A stretch of 64,000 nucleotides of DNA, taken from positions 496,001 to 560,000 of the forward strand of contig NZ_OZ242364.1 of the NCBI RefSeq assembly GCF_965208925.1. The letters run 5' to 3'. Origin of the DNA: Poriferisodalis sp965208925. GTDB taxonomy: Bacteria; Actinomycetota; Acidimicrobiia; Acidimicrobiales; Poriferisodalaceae. The translations under genes and the position numbers were made by a program. Within the stretch, counting starts at the first letter, position 1. The number at the start of each line of letters is the position of its first letter. The notes under the pieces are model-generated. The model did no database searches and was not told where the DNA came from. It saw only the letters and a list, made by a program, of their open reading frames with translations. Below are positions 1 through 7,126 of the stretch, piece after piece.

Positions 1-891
1 GAGCTGGTCCACCGCGACACGCGCGGCCCGCAGCCCCGCAAGCGGATCGGGATAGGAGTACGCCGGTGCCTGAGGCTCATCTCCCATCCAGCCCAGGCCA
101 GCGGCGGCGTGCACGCCAGTGCCGTACGCGATCCAGTCGCACTCCGGCGAATCCGGCTCGAAGGCGGTGACCGCCAGCGTGTGCAGCCGCGGGTGACGGA
201 CACAGAGCTGCTCGGGCAGCAGTTCGAGATTGGCCAATGCCCTGGGCGAGAGCGAGGTGACGAGCAGGTCTGCTGTCGCCAGCAGTCTCTCGAGAGCGTC
301 GCGGCCCGCGCCGAACCGGGGATCGAGTTCGACGGCTGTCTTATGGGCATTCAGCTCCGCGTACATCACCGTGCCTGCCAAACCGTCGGGCCGAGCCGTC
401 GAGCTCACCTTGCGGACCTCGGCGCCGGCACGGCCCAACAGCTCGGTACACAGCGGGCCAGCCCACATCGAGGTCAGGTCCACGATCTGCTTTCCGTCGA
501 GGACCTCGCCGTCGAAAGATGCCGGGTCCATTGGCTCGCAGTTCGATTCCGGCGCGGCCGTCACGACAGCCGCCTCCGACATCCGGCGGTACGGAGTGAC
601 CGGCAGGCGCCATTCCTGCGCGCTCGCAGCCACGGCCTCGGTGTCGGACTCGCCCTGGTGCACCTCAGCAAAGCGCTCCCAGGTCTCGCCATCGTCAGGT
701 CCGAGATCCACGCACAGCGCACCGGTGCCCCAGCGGACGGGCTCAGAGACCACGTCGGCGAGCTTCAGACGGCGCGGCATGTCGATCCAGCACGCGGCAT
801 CGCCGACCACACCCGCGCCCAACCGCCGAGCAACCTCGGCAGCCAGCTCGGCGCCATAGTCGAACAGGCCCGGCGGCAGCCAGTCGCTCAC
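1..891 (-). CDS. Family III CoA-transferase (CaiB/BaiF type), 3' end outside the window
   Basis: The protein moves CoA between carboxylic acids or activates an acid for degradation; the substrate is unknown. 297 codons are visible and the gene runs off the left edge. Residues from about 135 on read DLTSMWAGPLCTELLGRAGA then EVRKVSS, the usual CaiB/BaiF nucleotide-binding start. The stretch YSYPDPLAG near the edge carries the Asp expected to be the acyl-accepting nucleophile. About 130 residues precede the recognisable domain, so the protein has an N-terminal extension. The first in-frame start is GTG at 891, because a TAG lies in frame at 928-930. That GTG follows an array of three mini-ORFs, with the last mini-ORF's TGA one base upstream. 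It is probably co-transcribed with the enoyl-CoA hydratase upstream. The family call is firm; the start is less so. Confidence 0.85.
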   Translation of the reverse strand, partial: MSDWLPPGLFDYGAELAAEVARRLGAGVVGDAACWIDMPRRLKLADVVSEPVRWGTGALCVDLGPDDGETWERFAEVHQGESDTEAVAASAQEWRLPVTPYRRMSEAAVVTAAPESNCEPMDPASFDGEVLDGKQIVDLTSMWAGPLCTELLGRAGAEVRKVSSTARPDGLAGTVMYAELNAHKTAVELDPRFGAGRDALERLLATADLLVTSLSPRALANLELLPEQLCVRHPRLHTLAVTAFEPDSPECDWIAYGTGVHAAAGLGWMGDEPQAPAYSYPDPLAGLRAARVAVDQL

Positions 892-892
892 C

Positions 893-1000
893 TCAGCGCC
901 CTGCGCTGTGTCTGATGCTTCGCATGGCTAACGCCCTGCGCTGTGTCTGATGCTTCGCATGGCTAACGCCCTGCGCTGTGTCTGATGCTTCGCATGGCTA
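893..1000 (-). repeat. 35-bp tandem repeat forming a chain of three identical 10-codon mini-ORFs
   Basis: A 35-bp unit occurs three times (897-931, 932-966, 967-1001) with a partial fourth to 1010. On the minus strand each unit reads TAG-CC-ATG followed by codons for M-R-S-I-R-H-S-A-G-R. The result is three 10-codon ORFs at 963-995, 928-960 and 893-925, separated by two bases. The first ATG lies two bases after the stop of the enoyl-CoA hydratase. The last ORF ends in TGA one base before the GTG of the CoA-transferase. Each unit contains ATGCGAAGCAT, a short hairpin with the very stable GCGAAGC core, around the mini-ORF start codon. The arrangement is directly visible; a role in translational coupling is inference. 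Confidence 0.9.
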
Positions 1001-1657
1001 ACGCCCTGCGAAGTCCGGCGGCCGTTTGTCGAAGAAGGCGGCGAGACCTTCGGCGCGGTCGTCGGTGGCGGCGAGCTGGTGGTTCAAGTCGCCCTCCAGG
1101 CGCAAGCCGTCAGCAAGGGTGAGCTCCGAGCCCCGGTGCACCGCTTCCTTGGCGAACTCAAGCGCCAGCGGCCCCGCGCTGGCCAAGTCGTCCAACCATC
1201 GGTCAACAGCCTCGTCAAGGTCCGCCTCGACAGCGTGTGTCAGTCCCCACTCAAGCGCGGTAGCGGCATCCGCCTCCGCTCCCAAGAGCAGCATCGTGCT
1301 TGCGCGGGAGGCGCCGACGGCGCGTGGCAAGCGCTGGGTGCCGCCCCAGGCCGGGAGCCGGCCTTCCAGCGCATCCCGCAGGGCGAAGCGAGCGCTTGCG
1401 TCACACAGGCGGATATCGCACGCCAGTGCGATCTCAAGGCCGGGGCCCGAGCATTCGCCGCTGATCGCACACACCACCGGACCCCGCACCGTTGCCAGAG
1501 CAGACGCCGGATCAGGCTGGAGTTCGAGCGGATCGAAGCTGATGCCCGAGCAGAAGTCGGTGCCGGGCGCATTGCGCAGAACCACAACTGCCGGTTCGCG
1601 CGTCTCCCGCACGTCCACGCACAGCTCGACCAGCGCACGCGCGGCAGCGCGGTCCAT
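998..1657 (-). CDS. Enoyl-CoA hydratase/isomerase (crotonase family), short N-terminus
   Basis: Crotonase-fold protein expected to hydrate or isomerise an enoyl-CoA in the cytoplasm. The oxyanion-hole and active-site region SGPGLEIALACD keeps the first catalytic Glu. The following segment ALEGRLPAWGGTQRLPR is typical, but Asp appears to replace the second Glu. At 219 aa it is shorter than the usual 255-265 aa. The frame stays open upstream to a TAG at 1799-1801 and includes a family-like TLNRIEHLLSGG, but there is no ATG, GTG or TTG there. Either translation starts at a rare codon such as CTG or the N-terminus is eroded. The last residues (FAGR) and the stop codon are part of the 35-bp repeat that continues downstream, towards the CoA-transferase. 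Confidence 0.75.
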   Translation of the reverse strand: MDRAAARALVELCVDVRETREPAVVVLRNAPGTDFCSGISFDPLELQPDPASALATVRGPVVCAISGECSGPGLEIALACDIRLCDASARFALRDALEGRLPAWGGTQRLPRAVGASRASTMLLLGAEADAATALEWGLTHAVEADLDEAVDRWLDDLASAGPLALEFAKEAVHRGSELTLADGLRLEGDLNHQLAATDDRAEGLAAFFDKRPPDFAGR

Positions 1658-1735
1658 CTCGCCGCCGCTCAGGAGATGCTCGATGCGGTTCAGGGTGCCA
1701 CCACCCCCTTGGGTGGCCGGCGCCGATAGCTCGAT

Positions 1736-1838
1736 GAGGCCTCGTCGGCCCCGTGCCGGCTGATCGGCCTCAGTCGGCCCAGCGCTGGCTTGATCGGCCT
1801 AATCGGCCCAGTGTCCAATGATCGGCCTCAGTCGGCCG
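1736..1838 (-). repeat. Array of four GGCC-hairpin repeats after a small gene
   Basis: On the minus strand a unit of about 20 bp, GGCCGACTGAGGCCGATCA or a close variant, occurs at 1819-1838, 1791-1810 and 1761-1780. A fourth, shorter copy lies near 1736-1755. Each can fold into a GGCC stem with a 5-6 nt loop. The first copy contains the TGA stop of the 80-aa gene. No U-tract follows, so this is not a classical intrinsic terminator. It may attenuate transcription or stabilise mRNA 3' ends. Confidence 0.7.
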
Positions 1839-2070
1839 ACTTGGTCTTCTTCGGTTCCTGCAGCGCCATGTCCTTGCCGTCACACTGCAAGGTCACCGCG
1901 CCCGGCTTGGTGACAAGCACCTCGATGCCGGAATCCTCGTCCTGGTAGCGCTTGCCTACCTTCAGGCCCTCGCCGCCGGCCGCAGCGGAAATGTCGGCGT
2001 CGCCGCCCTTGGTGACGATGACTTGCACACCACCGTCAAAATCCAGACGCTCTCCAGCCTTGGTCGCCAC
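1828..2070 (-). CDS. Small conserved-looking protein of unknown function (80 aa)
   Basis: I do not recognise a named family with certainty. The protein has no membrane segment. The N-terminal half is VQVIVTKGG-like and the C-terminal half contains KVGKRYQDEDSGIEVLVTKPG. The two VTK-containing strands look like a duplicated short beta motif, and the tail is lysine-rich (EPKKTKSAD). The start is GTG at 2070 with a good ribosome site (AGGGGGA) at normal spacing. Regular codon use and the ribosome site argue that it is real. Its stop lies within the hairpin-repeat array that separates it from the crotonase gene. A small metal- or ligand-binding domain is possible but unsupported. Confidence 0.6.
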   Translation of the reverse strand: MATKAGERLDFDGGVQVIVTKGGDADISAAAGGEGLKVGKRYQDEDSGIEVLVTKPGAVTLQCDGKDMALQEPKKTKSAD

Positions 2071-2182
2071 AGCATCCCCCTGGTCTCATCGTGTCAATCC
2101 GGAATGTGGTCCGTATGAAGCTACACGCCGCGCTCTTGCATTACCTCATGGCGGTCGAGTGTTCTCGCGCCACAATGACCCC

Positions 2183-3328
2183 GTGGCGGCACCGCGAACT
2201 GCACTGGTGATCGGCGGGACCGGTCCGACGGGACCGCTGGTTGTCAACGGACTGGTCGCACGCGACTTCGACGTGACCATCCTGCATACGGGGCGGCACG
2301 AATCCGAGCTCATCGGCCCCGAGGTCCGTCACATCCACACCGACCCGTTCGACGGCGAGGCCACCGCGGATGCTCTCGGCAGTGAGTCGTTCGATCTAGC
2401 TGTCGTGATGTACGGGCGGTTGCGGGTACTGGCGTCGCTGCTGGCCCGTCGTTGCAGTCACTTCGTGTCGATCGGCGGGGTCGGTGTGTACCGGGGCTTC
2501 GGCAGCCCCGACGATCTGTTCCCGCTCGGCATGACGGTGCCGTTGCCGCACGGTGCGCCGCTGGTGGGCGACGGGGAGGATTTCCGCAAGCTTCGGATGA
2601 TCCGGGTCACTGAGGAATCCGTGTTCGAGCATCACCCGCAGGCCATTCACCTGCGCTACCCGCAGCTGTACGGGCCGCGTCAGCCACTGCCCCGCGAATG
2701 GCCGCTGGTGCGACGTGCGCTCGACCGCCGGCCCCACCTGGTGGTGGCCGACGCCGGCTTGACGGTCAAGAGCCAGGGTTGGATCGGCAACGCAGCTCAC
2801 GCCACGCTGCTGGCGTGCGATGCGCCCGCTGCGGCGCTGGGCGGCATCTACAACGTGGCTGATTCGTCGACACTTTCGCTAGCGCAGATCGCCGAGGTCA
2901 TTGCCGACGAGCTGGGCCACAACTGGGAGCTGGTATCGCTGCCCTATGACCTCGCGGCGCCCGCCCGGCCCCTGGTGGGCAGCTGGTCCACCACCCACCG
3001 GGTGCTCGACATCGGGCCCACGATGCGAGATCTCGGCTACTGCGACGTGCTGGCGCCGGTCGATGCCTGGCGGGCTGCTGCGCGCTGGCTGGCGGAACAC
3101 CCGCTCGAACGCGGCGGACCGCTCGAGCAGCGGCTGGGCGACCCGTTCGACTACGACACCGAGGACCGGCTGGTGAGTGCTTGGAAAGACGCCCGGCAGG
3201 GATTCGAGGCGACCCTCCAGAACCTCGACTGGACCAGCGAGCCCAACTACGGCAGTGCCTACGTGGGCAACCGCCCCAACCCGGGCGTCACCGAGAAACG
3301 GCAGAGTCTGAACGCAGCCGACTCCTAG
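2183..3328 (+). CDS. NAD(P)-dependent epimerase/dehydratase (atypical extended SDR)
   Basis: Rossmann-fold oxidoreductase or epimerase. The N-terminal VIGGTGPTGPLV gives the GxxGxxG dinucleotide motif at residues 11-17. IGGVGVYRGFG around residue 100 corresponds to the SDR strand with the catalytic Tyr region, and LRYPQLYGPRQPLPREWPLV matches the substrate loop of extended SDRs. At 381 aa it is slightly longer than typical because of a C-terminal tail. GTG 2183 is preceded by CACAAT with a 6-nt gap, in keeping with the leaderless pattern seen elsewhere in the window; GTG at 2159 is the alternative. The gene is convergent with the permease gene: both stop codons lie in the same CTAG at 3325-3328. 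Substrate unknown. Confidence 0.8.
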   Translation: MAAPRTALVIGGTGPTGPLVVNGLVARDFDVTILHTGRHESELIGPEVRHIHTDPFDGEATADALGSESFDLAVVMYGRLRVLASLLARRCSHFVSIGGVGVYRGFGSPDDLFPLGMTVPLPHGAPLVGDGEDFRKLRMIRVTEESVFEHHPQAIHLRYPQLYGPRQPLPREWPLVRRALDRRPHLVVADAGLTVKSQGWIGNAAHATLLACDAPAAALGGIYNVADSSTLSLAQIAEVIADELGHNWELVSLPYDLAAPARPLVGSWSTTHRVLDIGPTMRDLGYCDVLAPVDAWRAAARWLAEHPLERGGPLEQRLGDPFDYDTEDRLVSAWKDARQGFEATLQNLDWTSEPNYGSAYVGNRPNPGVTEKRQSLNAADS

Positions 3329-5073
3329 CCCACCTTGCTGACCTGCAGATTGACGATGTCCATTCCCAAGTACTTCTGATGCTGCAGGCCGGACGTGTAG
3401 TGCTGCAGCAATCTCAGCGACAGGACGCCTGGGTCAGTTGTCTCCACTGAACCCTCGATCTCCTCGCTGAGACAAGCAAGGCGGTCTTCGAGGTTCTCGT
3501 CAACAGCGATGGCGATGAACTCGAGATGCACGGCCGTCGGCCCCGGGCGAGCCAGCAGCACCAGCCGCCGAGTCTCGCCGTCGGACTGTTGCTCGTTCAT
3601 GTCCAGCAGGCACAACAGCGTTTCCTCGCCGGTGGCGCGCAATCGCTGCGCAGCCTGGCTGCTCCAACCAACTCGCTCGGCCATCGACACGAGACAGCCG
3701 TCCAGCTCTGGCAACGAGTCACGGCTCAATGACAGGTCGAAGCGATGGCGCTTGCGCGCACCGACGAGCTCTGTCAGGAGATTCATAGCGATTGCGACGA
3801 ATGCTCCGACGAGCAAACCGTTGCTCGCCAGCGGCTCCCAAACGTCGCCGACCAACTCGGCGACGACCACGTCATGCTCGATACCGGCACCGAGAGCGAA
3901 TGCACTGCTCAATATCACCGTGTCGCGAGCACTGAGGCCGCCTTGGCTTGCGTTCCTGACTCCGCTCACGAAGAGCAGCCCGGCGATGGTCAGCAGGTAG
4001 GCGCCTGCCACCGGACCAGGCACGGCGAGCAGCACGGCCATCAATTTGGGCATCAGGGCCACGAGCACCAGCACGCTGCCCAAGTAGACACCCACGCGGC
4101 GCGACGCGACCTGTGTCGTGCCGCTGAGAGCAGCGCTGTAGGACCCGTAGCTGCTCAATGGAGCCGAACCCATGGCTGCCGCGAGAGCGAAACCCGCACC
4201 AGTGGCATTGATGGATCCCTGGATGCGGCGATAGTCCGTCACCCTCGGCAGCCGCCACGACTGCTGCTGCATGAGGATGCCGTCGCCGATGCTCTTGATG
4301 GCGTCCACGAGTGCAACCAGCGCGAAGACCGGCAGCAGCGTCCAGAAACTCGCGCCGAACTCGAACGCGAAGCCATGAAATCCAGCGGTCGGCAGCCCCA
4401 GCCACGGCGCATCGGCGACGCCGCCGGTGTCCAATATGCCGAACAGAAGAGCGGCTGCACAGCCCGCGCTGATCGTGATGAGCGGCGACCAGATTCTCCA
4501 AGCGCCGTCAGACAGCAGCGCGAGCACCACGGCCGTGGCCACCGTCACCAGCGCTGTGATCAGACCGGTCATCTCCCCCTTGCCCGCAGGGACACTGCTG
4601 ATCTGGCCGAATGCGACCGGCAACAGCGAGAATCCAATCAGCATCAACACGATCCCCGCGACCAGCGGCGTGATGACCTTGCGGAGTCGCGGCAACCACG
4701 CCGCCAGCAAGAAGTAGGAGAACGCTGACACCACAGTCAGGCTCGCGAGCAGGACGGGGCCACCCTCGGCCAGAGCCAGTGCCGACACCGCCACAAAAGC
4801 CGGTGAAACGCCGACGATGAAGAGCAGGCCCGCGCCGAACGGTCCCATGCGCAGTGCCTGAAGTGCCGTCAGGACACCGCACGCGAGCAGCGCCACGAAC
4901 ACCGTCCAGGAGATATAGCTGGAGCTCTGCTGGGTCGCGTGGGACGGAATCGATGCCAACACCACCATCGGGCCGATGACCAGCAAGACACCCTGCGCAC
5001 CGACCGCAAGGCTCAACTGCGCAGGACAAGGCTCGTCGGCGTCGATACTCCGGGGGGGGGGGGGTACCGTCAC
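3325..5073 (-). CDS. NCS2/SulP-like multi-span permease with C-terminal cytoplasmic domain
   Basis: Integral membrane transporter resembling nucleobase:cation symporters of the xanthine/uracil (NCS2) group, with about 12-14 hydrophobic segments in residues 25-430. The substrate cannot be read from the sequence. Residues after about 440 form a soluble domain with AERVGWSSQAAQRLRATGEE and SLRLLQHYTSGLQHQKYLGM. This looks like a degenerate GHKL/anti-sigma-type ATPase fold (inference). Start choice matters: ATG 5142 lies inside an inverted repeat that looks like an operator, so GTG 5073 (582 aa) is preferred. Three codons after it lies a run of 13 C residues encoding PPPP (5052-5064), which could slip and switch the gene off. 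No close ribosome site is seen. Confidence 0.7.
   Translation of the reverse strand: MTVPPPPRSIDADEPCPAQLSLAVGAQGVLLVIGPMVVLASIPSHATQQSSSYISWTVFVALLACGVLTALQALRMGPFGAGLLFIVGVSPAFVAVSALALAEGGPVLLASLTVVSAFSYFLLAAWLPRLRKVITPLVAGIVLMLIGFSLLPVAFGQISSVPAGKGEMTGLITALVTVATAVVLALLSDGAWRIWSPLITISAGCAAALLFGILDTGGVADAPWLGLPTAGFHGFAFEFGASFWTLLPVFALVALVDAIKSIGDGILMQQQSWRLPRVTDYRRIQGSINATGAGFALAAAMGSAPLSSYGSYSAALSGTTQVASRRVGVYLGSVLVLVALMPKLMAVLLAVPGPVAGAYLLTIAGLLFVSGVRNASQGGLSARDTVILSSAFALGAGIEHDVVVAELVGDVWEPLASNGLLVGAFVAIAMNLLTELVGARKRHRFDLSLSRDSLPELDGCLVSMAERVGWSSQAAQRLRATGEETLLCLLDMNEQQSDGETRRLVLLARPGPTAVHLEFIAIAVDENLEDRLACLSEEIEGSVETTDPGVLSLRLLQHYTSGLQHQKYLGMDIVNLQVSKVG
5052..5064 (-). repeat. C13 homopolymer at the 5' end of the permease gene
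   Basis: Thirteen consecutive C residues on the coding strand follow V-T-V and encode PPPP plus the first base of an Arg codon. The gene is in frame at this length. It is the only long homopolymer I noticed in the window. It may be a contingency tract or a sequencing artefact. Confidence 0.9.
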
Positions 5074-5115
5074 GCCGCTAATCTGGTTCCCAGTGGCGTG
5101 ATGCGCTGCGGCTCG

Positions 5116-5186
5116 GGATATCTGTATATCCACATACAGCATCGCACAGTAGTGGTTACCCGATACACGTTTCAGGTCGTGAAACG
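5116..5186. promoter_or_regulatory. Cluster of inverted repeats upstream of the permease gene (candidate operators)
   Basis: Three perfect dyads are packed in 70 bp. GGATAT-N4-ATATCC lies at 5116-5131. CTGTAT-N6-ATACAG lies at 5122-5139 and overlaps the first. CGTTTCA-N5-TGAAACG lies at 5168-5186. They sit in the 128-bp gap before the permease and suggest binding of one or two dimeric regulators (GntR- or TetR-like spacing). No regulator gene is adjacent. Confidence 0.6.
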
Positions 5187-5270
5187 GGCCCTCAAATCAC
5201 GGATCTGTGGAGCTGCAGCCGCCCGTCAGAGCGCCGGACGGGCGATCAGAACCGACTCCTCGGCAACCGG

Positions 5271-6989
5271 CTAGCGCGCCAGCGGGCCGCGCAGCAGCTG
5301 GCCTGGCACGGCACCGGTCACCTTGCCGTGCTCGGTGATCACTTCGCCGTTGACGATGGTGGCGGCGAAGCCGGTGGCTGTCTGGCGCAGGCGCGGCGCT
5401 CCAGCGGGCAGGTCGTGCACCAGCTTGGGCATGTCCGGCGACACCGTCTCGGGGTCGAACACGTTCACGTCGGCGGCCTTGCCGACCGCCAGCACGCCCC
5501 GATCGTCGAAACCCCATGCCTGCGCCGGCAACTGGGTGATGCGATGCACCGCGTCTTCCAGCGTGAACTCCTGGCGGTCGCGCACCCAATGGCCCAGCAG
5601 ATGCGTCTGCAGCGACGAGTCCATGATCTGGGTGACGTGGGCACCGCTGTCGGAGAAGGTCGGGATGGCACGGGGGTGCCTCAGCAGGTGCAGCACCAGG
5701 TCCTGGTCCTGGTTGGCGAGCGCCTGCACGAAGAACATCTCCAAGTCGCTGTCCACGGCCAGGTCTACGAACGCCTCCATCGGCGTCGTGCCACGCTCGG
5801 CTGCGATGACGTCCATCGTGCGGAACGGCGGCAGCGGCCGTGTCAGCGGGTAGATGTGCTCCCAGACGGGCTTGCGAGCCTCCGGGCCGAGAGCCCTGCC
5901 GTAGTCACCGTTGTCGGCTTCGTCGATGAGGCGCCGCCGGATGTCGGGGTCGCGCAGCGCAGCCCACTGCTCGCCCCGTGAGTCCGCCCGCATCTCGCGC
6001 CACAGCGGCAGCCCGTCGAAGGGCAGCGAGGTCTTGAATGACAGCAGGGTGCCCAGGCAGCGAGTGTGCGCCTGACCCCACGAGACACCGCCGGCCGCGT
6101 TGATGCCGTCGAGCAGCTTGAGCACCGGCTTCCAGTGGTGGTCTTGGCTGGAGGGGGCGAGCATGCCGTAGGTGATCGGGACGCGTGTGCGAGCACCTAG
6201 CTCGACGACCTTGGCGACATAGGCGTCGTTGCGTTCGGCGTCGCGGGAGCGCAAGTCGCCGTGATTGGCCAGCTCGAAGATGCCGGCACCCATCTTGCCC
6301 ATCTCGCTGACGAGCGCATCGATCTCGGACCATTCCGCCAAGCGTGAAGCAACCGGACGGTCGTCGGCGGTCTCGTGGTTGTACGAGATGGAGGTGGTGA
6401 AGCCGATGGCACCGGCTCGCAGCGAGTCGCGCAACTGCTGCAGCATCAGCGCCAGTTCCTCGTCGTTGGCCCCGCGGTCGAACGCGGCCTCTCCCATCGC
6501 CCAGGTCCGCAGCGCGGAGTGCCCCAGGTAGCCGGCGTAGTTGATGCCCTTGGGCGTGGCCTCCACGAAGTCGAGGTATTCGGGGAAGGTCTCCCACGTC
6601 CACTCGATGCCCGCCGCCATGGCCTCGGCGGAGATGTCCTCGGCCCGCTCGAGGTTGCGCACGACGAGATGGCGGGCGTCGGGTCGGGCAGGGGCCAACG
6701 TGAAGCCGCAGTTGCCCATCACGGCGGTGGTCACGCCGTGGAAGCACGAGCTCTCGCCCATCGGATCCCAAGCGATCTGGGCATCCATGTGGGTGTGCAC
6801 GTCGATGAACCCGGGTGTCACGACGTGGCCCTCGGCGTCGATGGTGCGGTCGACCCGGCGACCTGCGAGATCGCCGGGCGACTCGCCGATCTCAGCCACG
6901 ACGCCATCGGAAATGAGCACGTCGGCCCGGCGCGGCTCCGAACCCGTGCCGTCGATCAACGTTCCGCCAGAGATCAGCAGATCACCCAT
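5271..6989 (-). CDS. Amidohydrolase family 3 (N-acyl-D-amino-acid deacylase-like)
   Basis: Metal-dependent hydrolase of the D-aminoacylase/dihydroorotase-like superfamily, probably cleaving an amide bond of an N-acyl amino acid or related compound. Residues 1-60 form the small beta domain (LISGGTLIDGTG). VTPGFIDVHTHMD at 58-68 carries the first metal-binding HxH (H65, H67). GNCGFTLAP and SDSGAHV, the later catalytic-site motif, are also present. Length 572 aa matches the family. Start ATG 6989 has a GGGGGC upstream. It lies before the permease gene on the same strand, but the 128-bp gap with operators suggests separate regulation. Substrate unproven. Confidence 0.88.
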   Translation of the reverse strand: MGDLLISGGTLIDGTGSEPRRADVLISDGVVAEIGESPGDLAGRRVDRTIDAEGHVVTPGFIDVHTHMDAQIAWDPMGESSCFHGVTTAVMGNCGFTLAPARPDARHLVVRNLERAEDISAEAMAAGIEWTWETFPEYLDFVEATPKGINYAGYLGHSALRTWAMGEAAFDRGANDEELALMLQQLRDSLRAGAIGFTTSISYNHETADDRPVASRLAEWSEIDALVSEMGKMGAGIFELANHGDLRSRDAERNDAYVAKVVELGARTRVPITYGMLAPSSQDHHWKPVLKLLDGINAAGGVSWGQAHTRCLGTLLSFKTSLPFDGLPLWREMRADSRGEQWAALRDPDIRRRLIDEADNGDYGRALGPEARKPVWEHIYPLTRPLPPFRTMDVIAAERGTTPMEAFVDLAVDSDLEMFFVQALANQDQDLVLHLLRHPRAIPTFSDSGAHVTQIMDSSLQTHLLGHWVRDRQEFTLEDAVHRITQLPAQAWGFDDRGVLAVGKAADVNVFDPETVSPDMPKLVHDLPAGAPRLRQTATGFAATIVNGEVITEHGKVTGAVPGQLLRGPLAR

Positions 6990-7113
6990 GTCGTGCCCCC
7001 GTTATCGCAACCACCGCCCTCGGCGTGAGTGCCCGTCTCAGCGTACGGCAGCCGAGCACAGCGCACCCGCCGACGTGCCGTCCCGACCGCTGCACCGCCG
7101 CTCGCGCCGCACA

Positions 7114-7119
7114 TATGCT
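7114..7119 (+). promoter_or_regulatory. Leaderless-type -10 box (TATGCT) for the esterase gene
   Basis: TATGCT ends 7 nt before GTG 7127, with no Shine-Dalgarno between. This decides for GTG 7127 over ATG 7115, which would lie inside the box. Confidence 0.5.
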
Positions 7120-7126
7120 GCCCGCC

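Noticed and set aside
893..1010. CRISPR-like array
   Set aside because: The units are contiguous 35-bp tandem copies without spacers.
1952..2182. Long N-terminal extension of the epimerase in the open frame
   Set aside because: The extension overlaps the opposite-strand 80-aa gene and is Pro/Ser-rich; the Rossmann motif begins right after GTG 2183.
3745..4728. Plus-strand frame of 327 codons inside the permease gene
   Set aside because: Composition is His/Gln/Arg-rich without hydrophobic core; it is a shadow of the minus-strand membrane protein.
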